From: Hyphomicrobium methylovorum
GTDB lineage: Bacteria; Pseudomonadota; Alphaproteobacteria; Rhizobiales; Hyphomicrobiaceae
Assembly (NCBI RefSeq): GCF_013626205.1
Contig: NZ_QHJE01000001.1
Span: forward strand, 2,460,501 to 2,524,500
Direction of reading: 5' to 3'
DNA length: 64,000 nucleotides
Every line of letters starts with the position of its first letter. Within the stretch, counting starts at the first letter, position 1. Shown here in pieces: positions 46,737 through 56,015 of this stretch. The notes under the pieces are model-generated. The model made no database searches and had not been told where the DNA came from. It saw only the letters and a program-made list of their open reading frames with translations. Both the position numbers and the translations under genes were made by a program.

Positions 46737-47079
46737 ATTGCTCCTCCGATTTTCTTTTCTTCGAAGCGATTTGGCCCCATTTGCGGTGTCTCATCGCTCC
46801 CGCTCGATTATTCATCGAGGTTGATTAGTCGTGTCTGCACTCTAGAATAACACTAAGTTCAGGTCGTCTAAATAACAATTTCTGCAAATTACGGATTGCT
46901 CGCTGTCAACAAGAAGTCATTGAGCGTTATCTCGGCCGGTCCGCATGATTATTTATTTTCTGAATGTATATATATATGCGGAATACGCATGTAATTGTTC
47001 AATTCAGAGGTTGGCGGCGGAGAGATCTCTCTGGCTTATTGGTTGGCAGTTGCGAACTTGCGGTGTCGTTCGATGCTAC
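46737..47079. other. Intergenic region, promoter of the molybdoenzyme gene
   Basis: About 340 AT-rich bases with a TATATATATAT run near 46965-46976. No gene supported. Confidence 0.4.
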
Positions 47080-47415
47080 TCACATAAAGATGCAGCCGCT
47101 GGGAGTAAGCGCGACAGGCAAATTGCCGAGATCGCGGAGCACAGATGCAAGGCGGAAACTCGTCAGCCGCTCGCTAATTTCCTTTTCGGACGTACGCTCC
47201 AGGAAGCTCCGATGCACGCGAACTATGTGGACCTGGCCCAAGGATTTTAGCTGAAGAACGATCTCATCTTCGTTCTCGTGTATGCGGGCGATGTCGAACT
47301 GAGGAAACTCGGTTCGTAAATACGACATTACTTCCGATAGGCCCGCTTCCGGCTGACTATGCTCCATTTCAAGTGGCGCTCGCGTGTCGGCATCAGCAGA
47401 TATGTCAGTGTGCAT
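47080..47415 (-). CDS. Small unknown protein coupled to the Liv operon
   Basis: Not recognised. A 111-residue protein with an acidic N-terminus and a middle part EVMSYLRTEFPQFDIARIHENEDEIVLQL that suggests an alpha/beta mini-domain, ending in PVALTPSGCIFM. It starts 17 bases after livF on the same strand and so is probably the last gene of the transporter operon. Confidence 0.6.
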   Translation of the reverse strand: MHTDISADADTRAPLEMEHSQPEAGLSEVMSYLRTEFPQFDIARIHENEDEIVLQLKSLGQVHIVRVHRSFLERTSEKEISERLTSFRLASVLRDLGNLPVALTPSGCIFM

Positions 47416-47432
47416 CTGTAGATTTGACTGCT

Positions 47433-48212
47433 CTATGCCGTTGCCGATGGTCCGACGTGAGTATCGTGGCCCAGATAGAATGCCTTGATATCGTCGCGCT
47501 GACGGAGCTCGGCCGTTTTCCCATTGAGAGCTACTTTGCCGTTTTCCAGAACGTAAGCTCGGTCGGCGTATCGCAATGCAATGTTTGAGTTTTGCTCTGC
47601 TACGAGTAGCGAGAGGTTCTCATTCTTGTTCAGAGATTTCAGGAGTTTGAAGATTTCTTCGACGATGATTGGCGCGAGTCCCATTGAGGGTTCGTCGAGG
47701 ATGAGCAGCTTCGGTTTCGCCATCAATGCACGGCCGATCGCCGTCATCTGCTGTTCGCCGCCGGACGTCAGTCCTGCCAGGTTGTTACGTAGAGCGCTCA
47801 GTTTTGGAAATGCAGCATAGATGCGATCGAGATCCCTGCTCAGTTCGCTGCGGCTGATCCGCCGCGAGAGGGCTCCCGTCAGCAAGTTTTCTTCCACAGT
47901 CAGCGCTGGGAAGCAGTGGCGGCCTTCAAGCACCTGAACCAAACCTCTTTCGACGAGGTCAGCCGCCGTGAGATCTTTCGTCGATTTGCCTTCAAACAGA
48001 ATGTCGCCGCGTTCGATTTTACCGCGTTCTGCAGCAAGCAGATTAGAGGCAGCCATCAATGTGGTTGTTTTGCCAGCGCCGTTGGCGCCCAGGAGAGCAA
48101 CGATTTCACCGGGCTCTACCGACAGGCTCACGCCGCGTAGGGCGATGATCCCGAGGTTATAGACGGCCTCGATCTGGTCGATCTTTAGGATAGCTGTTTG
48201 TGTCATCTTCAT
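47433..48212 (-). CDS. livF: Liv-type ABC transporter ATP-binding protein
   Basis: A 259-residue ATPase with Walker A (GANGAGKTT), signature (LTSGGEQQ), Walker B (LLILDEPSMGLAP) and switch His/Gln region (LLVAEQN). The short LivF form without the insertion of LivG. Starts at 48206 or 48212 are both possible. It is separated from the substrate-binding protein gene by a strong stem-loop and followed by a small unknown gene. Confidence 0.9.
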   Translation of the reverse strand: MKMTQTAILKIDQIEAVYNLGIIALRGVSLSVEPGEIVALLGANGAGKTTTLMAASNLLAAERGKIERGDILFEGKSTKDLTAADLVERGLVQVLEGRHCFPALTVEENLLTGALSRRISRSELSRDLDRIYAAFPKLSALRNNLAGLTSGGEQQMTAIGRALMAKPKLLILDEPSMGLAPIIVEEIFKLLKSLNKNENLSLLVAEQNSNIALRYADRAYVLENGKVALNGKTAELRQRDDIKAFYLGHDTHVGPSATA

Positions 48213-48231
48213 CTTCAGCGTGCTTGCCCCG

Positions 48232-48262
48232 TCTGGCAGTGCCGAAGACCGGCACTGCCAGA
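48232..48262 (-). other. Intergenic stem-loop between substrate-binding protein and livF genes
   Basis: TCTGGCAGTGCCG at 48232-48244 and CGGCACTGCCAGA at 48250-48262 form a perfect 13-bp stem with a five-base loop. No T tract follows on the minus strand, so it is more likely an RNA-stabilising or processing element that raises the level of the upstream binding-protein message, as known for other ABC operons, than a full terminator. Confidence 0.6.
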
Positions 48263-48285
48263 TATTTGGGAACAGGGCTTCTAGC

Positions 48286-49638
48286 TTATTTCTGTGCGGT
48301 TTCTTCTTCAGCGCAATTCCGCGGAGTTATACCCTTCTCCTTGGCATATGCGGCTGAAGCATTTTCGATGATAGGACGAAGCATTGCCCAGTCCGGCTTG
48401 ATCCAGTCTGTGACCGGCTCATACTTCGTGCCATCCCACTTCTGGAAGATGAGCAAGCCATTTCCTTCGTGGTTTTCGCACGTCACGTTGATGGAGTGGA
48501 ACAAGCCCTTTGCACCAACCTTATCGACAGCGGCCTCATCAAGATTGAGATGTTCGAGGCCCCAGCGGAATTCATCGCCGGTCAGCATTTTGTTGCCGAA
48601 CTTCTTCTGTGCGACGCGCATTGCTTCGACAGTCAACATGCCGTTCACAATGCCAAGGTTGTGATAGACGCTGCCGATGCGTGATTTATCGGCGAGATCG
48701 CCCTTGTTCGCACCATAGACAGTTTTGATAATGTCCTGGAGGATCGGCGAAGACGTGCCAGACGTCTGGGTCGTAACAGCAGTGTATCCGATACCTGCAT
48801 CGCCGGCGGGCTTCACGTCTTCTTCCGAGTTCGACCAGATGTTGCCGACGATCTTATCGATCGGATATCCGGTGCGGCGTGCCGTCTTGAGCGCCACGGG
48901 ATTCATAATTCCCCAACCGCGGAGGATGATGAAGTCCGGCTTGTAGCGCTTGATTTCGAGCCACTGAGATCCTTGTTCGGCGCCCGGATGAGGGACTTCG
49001 ATGTCCTTCACTTCAAAGCCGTACTTTTCACCCAGCTGCTTCAAGAGAGGGGTCGTCTCTTTGCCATAGGGAGAGCCGTGGAAAAGGATGACGATCTTTT
49101 TCCCTTTGAGGTTCTCCATGCCGCCAAACTTGGATCCAATGTACTGGACGATGGCGGATGTTTCGCTGCCCGAGTTCGTGAGAAGCGGGAACAGGTATTT
49201 GAAGACGCGTCCGTCTGATGATTCAGTACGACCATGGTTGATTGTCGTAAGCGGAACCTGGTCAGCGGTGATCTTATCGGTCATCGCGTAGGAGATGCCG
49301 ACGCTGAGAGGAGTCCAGACGCCCGGAGGAGGATTGTGATCCTTCATTCTCTGGTAGCACTCGACGCCCTTCTCGACTTCGTAACCCGTTTCGCATTCGC
49401 TCCACGTCAGCTTGACGCCGTTGACGCCGCCGTCGCGCATATTGATCAGGTTCATATAGTCGATCATGCCACCGAAGAAGCCTGTGCCGCCGGCGGCGTA
49501 GGGGCCCTGTCGATAAACCTGTAGCGGGAAGTACTGTTCCTCAGCGGATGATGGTGTGGCACCAAGTGAAAATGCAATCAGTGATCCGAGTGCCAGGCTC
49601 TTCAGATAGCCTCGCCCCATTCCGAATGATTTAGTCAT
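48286..49638 (-). CDS. Periplasmic substrate-binding protein of a Liv-type ABC importer
   Basis: A 450-residue type I periplasmic binding protein with a signal peptide (LALGSLIAFSLGATPSSAE). Fold markers are GGVNGVKLTWSECETGYEVEKGVECYQRM, VILFHGSPYGKE and the hinge region. It is longer than LivJ/LivK (about 370), which points to a non-amino-acid ligand; homologues of this size serve amides, urea or aromatic acids. Here a C1-sulfur ligand is conceivable by neighbourhood only. Confidence 0.8.
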   Translation of the reverse strand: MTKSFGMGRGYLKSLALGSLIAFSLGATPSSAEEQYFPLQVYRQGPYAAGGTGFFGGMIDYMNLINMRDGGVNGVKLTWSECETGYEVEKGVECYQRMKDHNPPPGVWTPLSVGISYAMTDKITADQVPLTTINHGRTESSDGRVFKYLFPLLTNSGSETSAIVQYIGSKFGGMENLKGKKIVILFHGSPYGKETTPLLKQLGEKYGFEVKDIEVPHPGAEQGSQWLEIKRYKPDFIILRGWGIMNPVALKTARRTGYPIDKIVGNIWSNSEEDVKPAGDAGIGYTAVTTQTSGTSSPILQDIIKTVYGANKGDLADKSRIGSVYHNLGIVNGMLTVEAMRVAQKKFGNKMLTGDEFRWGLEHLNLDEAAVDKVGAKGLFHSINVTCENHEGNGLLIFQKWDGTKYEPVTDWIKPDWAMLRPIIENASAAYAKEKGITPRNCAEEETAQK

Positions 49639-49739
49639 ATTGGCCGTTTCCTTCTGATACGCTTGTTTGTTTTTATCAGTTTGGCTTGTTTTTATTTTCC
49701 GTTTGCCGTGTGGAAACTACGAGTAAATCGCTGCTAGTC

Positions 49740-50819
49740 TTAGGTGTTTCCGATTGTCTGTAAGTCGCTTGTTTTCTCCTTATCGTTTTTGTTGGCGCCA
49801 GTTATTTTGCGCCACATCCGGTCGATCAGCGCAGACAATCCATCGGGCTCAAAAATGAGAACGAGAATGATCAGGGCGCCGATAATGATTTTCTGGCAGT
49901 TCTCAAGAATGCCGGCGTTTAGATCGGCAAACAGATAGCCGCCTACTCGCGAAAGCAGCAGTGGGAATGCCACCATGAATGCTGCACCAAGATACGATCC
50001 ACGAATGGTCGCCAGACCGCCAATGATGATGCAGAAGAGCACGCTGAAAGAGCGATTGAGATCGAAGCCGCCGTATCCAGCCTGGATCGTTCCCAGATAG
50101 GTGAACGCCCAGAGCACGCCCGAAATGCCGATGATGAACGAGCTGATCGCAAATACGAGGAGCTTGGTTTTCAGGACCGGAACACCAATCACTTTTGCGG
50201 CGAGTTCATTGTCGCGTATGGCGATGAAGTTGAGACCTGCCTGCGTCCGCACAAGACGTGCAACGAAGATGGTCAGCAGGGCGACAATGGTCAGAGCGAC
50301 GAAATACTTGCCCTGGATTGTCTGGACGACATACCCAAATATCGAGATCGGCGGCGCATCGATAACGCCGGACGGGCTGTAGTTTGTGACCCATGGGAAG
50401 TTCGTTGCCCATTGGACAAAGAACTGAGCAGCAAGAGTCGAAATGGCCAGATAGAAGCCGCGCAGCCGGAATGCCGGCAGGCAGAATATGAGACCGATTG
50501 CTGCCGCAAAGAGGCCCGCCAGAATAAAGCTGACGACCATCGTGATATCAGGCACGCGCAGCGTCAGATTATACGCTGCGAATGCGCCGATCGCCATGAA
50601 GGCAGCGCTGGCAAGTGAGACTTGGCCAGCATAGCCCGTAAGCAGGTTGAGCCCCAGTGCTGCGAGACCTAACGCAAGTGTTGGCGCTAGGATCGCGTTG
50701 AACAGATATTCCGATCCGATCAACGGTGGGATTGTGTACGCCGCAGCGAGGATGAATAGAACGCCGGGCGTAATCAGGCTGTTCGTCGCTCTAGACGATG
50801 ATGAAGATGCGCTGGTCAC
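49740..50819 (-). CDS. livM: Liv-type ABC transporter permease LivM
   Basis: About 359 residues with nine or so TM helices and the LivM motif (ALGLNLLTGYAGQVSLASAAFMAIGAFAA-type). GTG 50819 lies two bases after the livH stop and is the natural start; an upstream ATG at 50906 would lie inside livH. The C-terminal tail is charged (KITGANKNDKEKTSDLQ). Confidence 0.88.
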   Translation of the reverse strand: MTSASSSSSRATNSLITPGVLFILAAAYTIPPLIGSEYLFNAILAPTLALGLAALGLNLLTGYAGQVSLASAAFMAIGAFAAYNLTLRVPDITMVVSFILAGLFAAAIGLIFCLPAFRLRGFYLAISTLAAQFFVQWATNFPWVTNYSPSGVIDAPPISIFGYVVQTIQGKYFVALTIVALLTIFVARLVRTQAGLNFIAIRDNELAAKVIGVPVLKTKLLVFAISSFIIGISGVLWAFTYLGTIQAGYGGFDLNRSFSVLFCIIIGGLATIRGSYLGAAFMVAFPLLLSRVGGYLFADLNAGILENCQKIIIGALIILVLIFEPDGLSALIDRMWRKITGANKNDKEKTSDLQTIGNT

Positions 50820-50821
50820 AA

Positions 50822-51712
50822 TCAGACCCTTTCGACGAGACGTTGACCGAACAAGCCGGTGGGGCGAACGAGCAGGAAGATCAGTGCGGCCACATATGCG
50901 AACCACCCTTGGATACCGCCGCCCAGGAACGGGCCGATGTAGACTTCCGAAAGCTTCTCAGCAGCGCCGATGATAAGGCCGCCGACAATCGCTCCGGCAA
51001 TCGAGTCAAAGCCACCCAACACCAGAACCGGGAGTGCCTTCAGAACCACGAGCGAGAGTGAGAACTGAACACCAATGCGGGCGCCCCACAGGAGACCTGC
51101 AACGAGTGCAACAAGACCCGATGCCGCCCAGACAGCAGCCCAGATGCGCGGCAAACGTAGACCGACGGACAAGGAAGCCAGCTGGTCTTGTGCGACTGCT
51201 CGGAATGCCAAGCCCATACGTGTGTAGCGGAAGAAGAACGTGAGAAGTCCAACCATGGCTGCAGCAACAAGAGCAGCGACCAGATCGAATGTGCTGATGA
51301 ACACGCCGCCAACTTCGATCGGCACGTCGTCAATGCCAAGATCGAGGCTGTGAACCTGCGTGCCCCAAATGATCTGAGCAGCTCCTTCGATGATGTAGGA
51401 GAGGCCGAGCGTCGCCATGAAGAGCGTCATCGGCGTCTGGGCAACCAACGGCCGCAGGACGACGCGTTCGATGAGAATTCCCAGCAACACCATGATCGCA
51501 AGCGTAATCACGAACGCGGCCCACATGGGCACGCCGAGTTCGTTCAGACACACGAACGTCAAGGCTGCAAAAAGGAGCTGCGAACCTTGTGCGAAATTGA
51601 ATACGCCAGACGTCTTGTAAATCAGCACGAAGCCCAGTGCGACGAGCGAGTACATGATCCCCGACAGTAAGCCACTGATGAGGACCTCTAGAAAAAATTG
51701 AAACTCTGCCAT
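50822..51712 (-). CDS. livH: Liv-type ABC transporter permease LivH
   Basis: A 296-residue inner-membrane permease with the family segments SGIMYSLVALGFVLIYKTSG and VLGGFDSIAGAIVGGLIIG. It starts 13 bases after livG and is followed directly by livM. Confidence 0.9.
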   Translation of the reverse strand: MAEFQFFLEVLISGLLSGIMYSLVALGFVLIYKTSGVFNFAQGSQLLFAALTFVCLNELGVPMWAAFVITLAIMVLLGILIERVVLRPLVAQTPMTLFMATLGLSYIIEGAAQIIWGTQVHSLDLGIDDVPIEVGGVFISTFDLVAALVAAAMVGLLTFFFRYTRMGLAFRAVAQDQLASLSVGLRLPRIWAAVWAASGLVALVAGLLWGARIGVQFSLSLVVLKALPVLVLGGFDSIAGAIVGGLIIGAAEKLSEVYIGPFLGGGIQGWFAYVAALIFLLVRPTGLFGQRLVERV

Positions 51713-51725
51713 TTAAATGTGCCTC

Positions 51726-52697
51726 TCACTCATCAGCTTCGTGCGGCACGCCTAAGTAGGCGTCGACAACAGCTGGGTCGTTCATAACTTGCGATGGCGT
51801 TCCGTCGGCAATCTTGCGTCCGTAATCGAGAACGCTGACGTAATCCGACAATCCCATAACGACGCCGATGTCGTGCTCAATGAGAACGACCGTCGTTCCG
51901 TATCGACTGCACGCGTCGCGAATAAACTGGGTCATTTCTATTTTTTCAGTGCCGGTCATGCCCGCCATCGGCTCGTCGAGCAGGAGGAGGCGGGGTTCGA
52001 TGACCAGAGCGCGAGCCAGTTCAACGCGCTTCTGCATGCCGTAGGACAGCGACGCGGCGAGGCGATCGCGTACAGATGTCAGATGCATGTGCTCGAGAGC
52101 TTTTTCGACCCGGGCTTCAGTGATCTCGCGTTCCTGACGCGCGCGCTTCGAGCCGAAAATTTGCTGGAACGTATTAGATTTTACAGCAGAGACGCGCCCG
52201 ATTGCGATGTTGTCAAAGACGCTCAGGCCTTTGAAGAGGGCGATGTTCTGGAATGTTCGTGAAACGCCGAGATGGGATAGACGTTCGGTTGGGACGCGGG
52301 AGAAGGAGTTGCCGACGAGGCTGATAACTCCCTTGTTGGGTTTGTAAATGCCGCTGATGACGTTGATCAGAGAGCTTTTGCCCGCGCCGTTGGGGCCAAT
52401 GATTGCCCGGATTTCGCCAGGCTTTACTGTGAGTGAAACATCAGTAAGCGCCTTGATGCCCCCAAAGGCGAGGCTAACGTCTTCGAGGGCTAGGACTGGT
52501 GTTGTGGTGTCTGCGTTGGCGCGAGTAGTTGTCTCCATTGAATTCTTGATTGATACAACCTTTGTGCTCGTTGCGGCATCGCGGTGTTGAGATGTCATTG
52601 GTGAGGCTGTTCCAACACTCATTGGCGCTGTCATTTTGGTTTTCTTGTCCCTAGATTTAGCAGTCGATCGTTGTACGAACTGTACTCGATCGAGCAT
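51726..52697 (-). CDS. livG: Liv-type ABC transporter ATP-binding protein LivG
   Basis: ATPase with Walker A (GPNGAGKSS), signature (LSYGMQKRVELARAL), Walker B (LLLLDEPMAGM) and switch (VVLIEHD). From the first ATG the protein has an unusual Thr/Ser/Lys-rich N-terminal extension of about 65 residues before the ABC domain. In-frame ATGs at 52634, 52622, 52598 and 52538 would give a more usual LivG length; no start has a strong ribosome site. First gene of the transporter operon. Confidence 0.88.
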   Translation of the reverse strand: MLDRVQFVQRSTAKSRDKKTKMTAPMSVGTASPMTSQHRDAATSTKVVSIKNSMETTTRANADTTTPVLALEDVSLAFGGIKALTDVSLTVKPGEIRAIIGPNGAGKSSLINVISGIYKPNKGVISLVGNSFSRVPTERLSHLGVSRTFQNIALFKGLSVFDNIAIGRVSAVKSNTFQQIFGSKRARQEREITEARVEKALEHMHLTSVRDRLAASLSYGMQKRVELARALVIEPRLLLLDEPMAGMTGTEKIEMTQFIRDACSRYGTTVVLIEHDIGVVMGLSDYVSVLDYGRKIADGTPSQVMNDPAVVDAYLGVPHEADE

Positions 52698-54167
52698 CTA
52701 CTTGAAGCGCTTTGCTTGAGTTTGCCGGTACCAAACGCGCCCTCAGCGAGCTCCTCCATTTCATTCTTTCTTCCCCCCTTGAATTCTTCAGAATTTTCTG
52801 TCGTCTCATTCGACAAGCAATATCCGCAATGACGTCGCAATCAGGCACGAGGTGTTCAAACACCTTTTAACGGCTCGCGGAAATCATAATATCCGCGAAG
52901 CATTTGACTGCCCCATGTTGAAATCAGTTGCCGATAGGGAGGATTTTGTTCGAATGGCTTCGCGTGGTTCCGGGCGCGCACGATTATGCAGACGATCTGC
53001 GTAACTTTTGCGGCTAGGAATTTCACGTCGGATCATCGATCACTGTCCTCCGAGCGCACGATCATCGAAATTTCCAATGGTCTCGACTTCTGAAGAAGCG
53101 GAGATTTATGTGGACACAATGCCAGCCGTAGGAAGTTGGCGTGTCCGGTGACTTGCCGAGTTCAACCTAGTTTTCCGCGCCGTCTCATAGGGCGCGCGGA
53201 GATATATTCAAGATCATGAAACCATCTTGCGATTTCTGCTGCTCAGCACACAAATTGTCTTTTTGAAATTATACTGATTTCTTTCTTGAATGAGCTCTTG
53301 CGCATGCTGCAATGCAAACAAAGTAGCTCTAGTAGAGGGATTTTTCGCTCTCGAATCCCCTGAAATGCTTGCAGTTGTGAAGATGTTTGATTGTTGGCGT
53401 GCAGCAATTTTTTGTCACCTTGCCTAGAAACTCCGCACTGATTTTACTTGTGGTTGTTGCTCGATTTCCTCGACGGTGCCGACTAAATTATTCAGAACGG
53501 CTGCGATGACGTCGTCAGAGTTTCTTATTCGAGAAAGTTTCGAGTCTCTCATCCCGTTTTGCTGGAGAAACCAGGCGTCTGTCATAGTCAATTATGCTTC
53601 CGATCCTGCGTTCCGAGAGCCGGATTCGAGGGTGTGGAAGAGGCTTGCTCGTTAAGGAGCTTGTTGAAAACTTTGCTGCGACGGGTGTCATCGAACGGCT
53701 GAATGATTGTGCGGAGACGCACCGCTTGCAGGTTCGATGATGTTCGGCGTCTGCTATAGCAGACGCGAAATCGTTGCGCTGGCGGTTGGGAGCGACCGAG
53801 AGAGTCGCTGCGACGGCGTCACGGGTGCGGGATCGCGTTCGACCATTTTGAGTTCGATCGGACGGCGAATTGAAATCTCTTCCTGGCGCGCGGGATTGCG
53901 CAGAGCGGGTTCGAATATTCGAGTGAGGGATTGAATGTCGAGCTGAGCTTTGGAGGGGGAGATAGGCGCGCTTTTTTCGTAATTCCCCGCGCTTTGAAGC
54001 AATCGATTTTGATTGCGCCAAGCTGACGGAGATCTCCGGCCGGGCGTGCTCCTGTTGACCGAGCGGTCCGCTGTCGAGGGGGCGGCTACGGTCAATGTTT
54101 ACAGAGCTTTTGGGCAAGTCGGGCCTGGGCCAATTGCCCAGGCTCAGCAACGTTTTAGCTTAACGCG
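52698..54167. other. Long gene-poor stretch between livG and the DszC-like gene
   Basis: About 1.47 kb. The part 52860-53500 is AT-rich and has no gene; it should hold the livG promoter. At 53515-54150 the minus strand has overlapping frames in two registers (53515-54150 and 53754-54095). The shorter one, with SPSKAQLDIQSLTRIFEPALRNP and RPIELKMVERDP, has the more protein-like composition, but neither matches a family or has a good ribosome site. It may be a decayed gene. Confidence 0.4.
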
Positions 54168-55334
54168 TTAATCCGCGAGTAGCGGAACGCCAAGCAGGGA
54201 TTTTCCGATCCACGTTTTCAAGAGTTCGGTGGTCGGCGCCATAAGGTGGATCGCGCGAACATCGCGCAAGTGCTTCGAGAGTTTCGACCCTTGCGAGTAA
54301 CCGCGGCCACCGGTGAGCGTCATGGCTTCGTCAACGATGGCGACGGCGCTCTCGGCGACTTCGACTTTACTCGCCATGATCTGCAGAAGTGCGTCGGGGC
54401 TGCCGTTATCGAAGCTGGCTGCCGCGCCGTATACGAGCTGGCGCGCTCGCTCGAGCATGCACCAGAGAGCTCCGATGCGATGTTGGACGATTGGTGCTTG
54501 CGATAACGATCCCGCATGCATGTGGCGGCGTGAAGCCACGTGGTCTCGCGCTTCATCGATCGCGCTTGCAGCAACACCGAGATAGGTGCCAGCCATTGCG
54601 ATGATGAATAGGGGAGTGATTACATTGAAAATGTACCACATCTGATCGCCTTCGCGACCGAGAAGATTTGCGCGCGGAATACGAGCATTTCGCAATATCA
54701 TCGTGCGCGAGGAATTCCCGCGCATGCCCACGCCATTCCAAACTCCTCCCCAGCTCAATCCCTCGGTTGTGCCGGGAACAACGACGCAGGAAAATTGAGC
54801 GGTGGCGTCTTCTTTTTCGCCGGAGACAGCGGAGACAACGTAAGAATCCGCGTGGCTGCCGTTTGTTACAAAAACCTTCTCTCCGGTGAGGCTATAGTAG
54901 TCAGCGGAATGATTGGTGAGCGTCGTTTGGGGGAGGTAATAGTAGCTCCCGGTTCCGGTCTCGCTCAGCGAAAGAGTTGTGATGTGTTTGCCTTCGCATA
55001 TCGGCGTTAGCAACGCCTCGCGTTGGGCATCCGTGGCGTTCGCCGCGATGACGTAAGATCCGACGCAATGCATGCCATAGCAGATGCCGGTGGAGGCGCA
55101 TTCTCTGCTCAACTGCTCGCAAACACGCGCAAGCATTTGCAGGCCTTGGCCCTTGCCGCCGTAAGGTCGGGGGACCACAAGGCCGCCCAGTCCGGCATCA
55201 AGAAGTGCCGTCATGCCTTTTCTGGGCCAAATTGCTTCGCTATCGACTTGGGCAGAATTGGCGGCAAGTACGCTTTTGGCAATCTCTTCGACGTTCTTGA
55301 GAATTGCTAAGGAGCCACCGTCCCAAAAATTCAT
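54168..55334 (-). CDS. DszC/MsuC-like flavin monooxygenase (acyl-CoA dehydrogenase fold), copy B
   Basis: A 388-residue paralogue of the product at 15677-16843, very similar over its whole length. It has the FAD-binding LSLSETGTG and GEKVFVTNGS segments, and MAPTTELLKTWIG at the C-terminus where acyl-CoA dehydrogenases carry the catalytic Glu; here it is Ala. This favours a class D flavin monooxygenase acting on an organosulfur substrate, as DszC, SfnC and MsuC do, but isovaleryl-type dehydrogenases also lack that Glu and hold it elsewhere. It is third in a minus-strand set with Nif11 and the small unknown protein. The azoreductase-like gene upstream could be a flavin reductant source. Confidence 0.8.
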   Translation of the reverse strand: MNFWDGGSLAILKNVEEIAKSVLAANSAQVDSEAIWPRKGMTALLDAGLGGLVVPRPYGGKGQGLQMLARVCEQLSRECASTGICYGMHCVGSYVIAANATDAQREALLTPICEGKHITTLSLSETGTGSYYYLPQTTLTNHSADYYSLTGEKVFVTNGSHADSYVVSAVSGEKEDATAQFSCVVVPGTTEGLSWGGVWNGVGMRGNSSRTMILRNARIPRANLLGREGDQMWYIFNVITPLFIIAMAGTYLGVAASAIDEARDHVASRRHMHAGSLSQAPIVQHRIGALWCMLERARQLVYGAAASFDNGSPDALLQIMASKVEVAESAVAIVDEAMTLTGGRGYSQGSKLSKHLRDVRAIHLMAPTTELLKTWIGKSLLGVPLLAD

Positions 55335-55422
55335 AAATTAGACTCTTCTGAATTCCAAATATGAGGGAGAGGCAAATGCCTCCCCCGTATTGATCGTGAA
55401 AAAAGTCGGCTGGAATGCCTTG

Positions 55423-55725
55423 TCAGTGATGCTCGACAAGGGAAAATGCCAGCACCTTATCAACCGGCTCGATGCGGTTTGCGCCAGCGCCGACTAGGCA
55501 AGACCCGGCTTTATCAACGCACCACAGCGGGTATGCGCGGAAGTTCTGCAGGTCAGCGGGGATCTGATCGCGATGAGGAATATCGCGAGGAGAGACTTTT
55601 TCTCTGCTCTTCTCATCAGCAAGCTGTTTGCGGATGCGGGTGAGTTCCTGCATCAGTTCAGTTGCGGAAGCGCCGTTCCAGGTTCCGACGGCACGTCCTT
55701 CAGTCGTTTTAATTTCGTCGCTCAT
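55423..55725 (-). CDS. Small unknown protein of the Nif11 - DszC-like module
   Basis: Not recognised. A 100-residue soluble protein: EGRAVGTWNGASATELMQELTRIRKQ, a charged linker, then PHRDQIPADLQNFRAYPLWCVDKAGSCLVGAGANRIEPVDKV. It has two Cys in the last third. It lies 11 bases after the Nif11 gene and 88 bases before the DszC-like gene. A frameshifted relative occupies the same slot at 16967-17240, which supports it as a real gene of this module. Confidence 0.7.
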   Translation of the reverse strand: MSDEIKTTEGRAVGTWNGASATELMQELTRIRKQLADEKSREKVSPRDIPHRDQIPADLQNFRAYPLWCVDKAGSCLVGAGANRIEPVDKVLAFSLVEHH

Positions 55726-55736
55726 TTCATCACACC

Positions 55737-56015
55737 TTAAAAGCGATCCATGACCATGCGGAGAATCTTCTTCGGAAGAACGTAGTCCTTTCCGTGCTTC
55801 TGCTCTTGAACAGCAATCAAGAGATCGTCCCTGGTAAAGCTGATGTTCTGTTCCCGCGCCATTTCGCAGTAGACGTTTATGAAAGCTTCTTTTGTTGGCG
55901 TGGCTTCGAGACGATCCAGTAGGGCCGGATCCTTCATCACGAGATCACCGAGCTTTCTCATTTCTTTTTCAAACGGACGCGATTCCGCGTCGCGCTGCAG
56001 TGCTTTTTCCAACAT
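55737..56015 (-). CDS. Nif11-domain small protein, copy B
   Basis: About 92 residues from ATG 56015, which has GGAAG upstream; the frame itself opens at 56060. The Nif11-like part is DPALLDRLEATPTKEAF...ISFTRDDLLIAVQEQ. As in copy A there is no leader cleavage site or peptide core, so it is a stand-alone Nif11 protein rather than a RiPP precursor. It heads the module Nif11 - small protein - DszC-like. Confidence 0.78.
   Translation of the reverse strand: MLEKALQRDAESRPFEKEMRKLGDLVMKDPALLDRLEATPTKEAFINVYCEMAREQNISFTRDDLLIAVQEQKHGKDYVLPKKILRMVMDRF

Noticed and set aside
55737-56015. Nif11 protein as a RiPP precursor (leader plus core peptide)
   Set aside because: There is no double-Gly cleavage site or variable Cys/Ser/Thr-rich core, and no modifying enzyme such as a LanM or radical SAM is encoded nearby.
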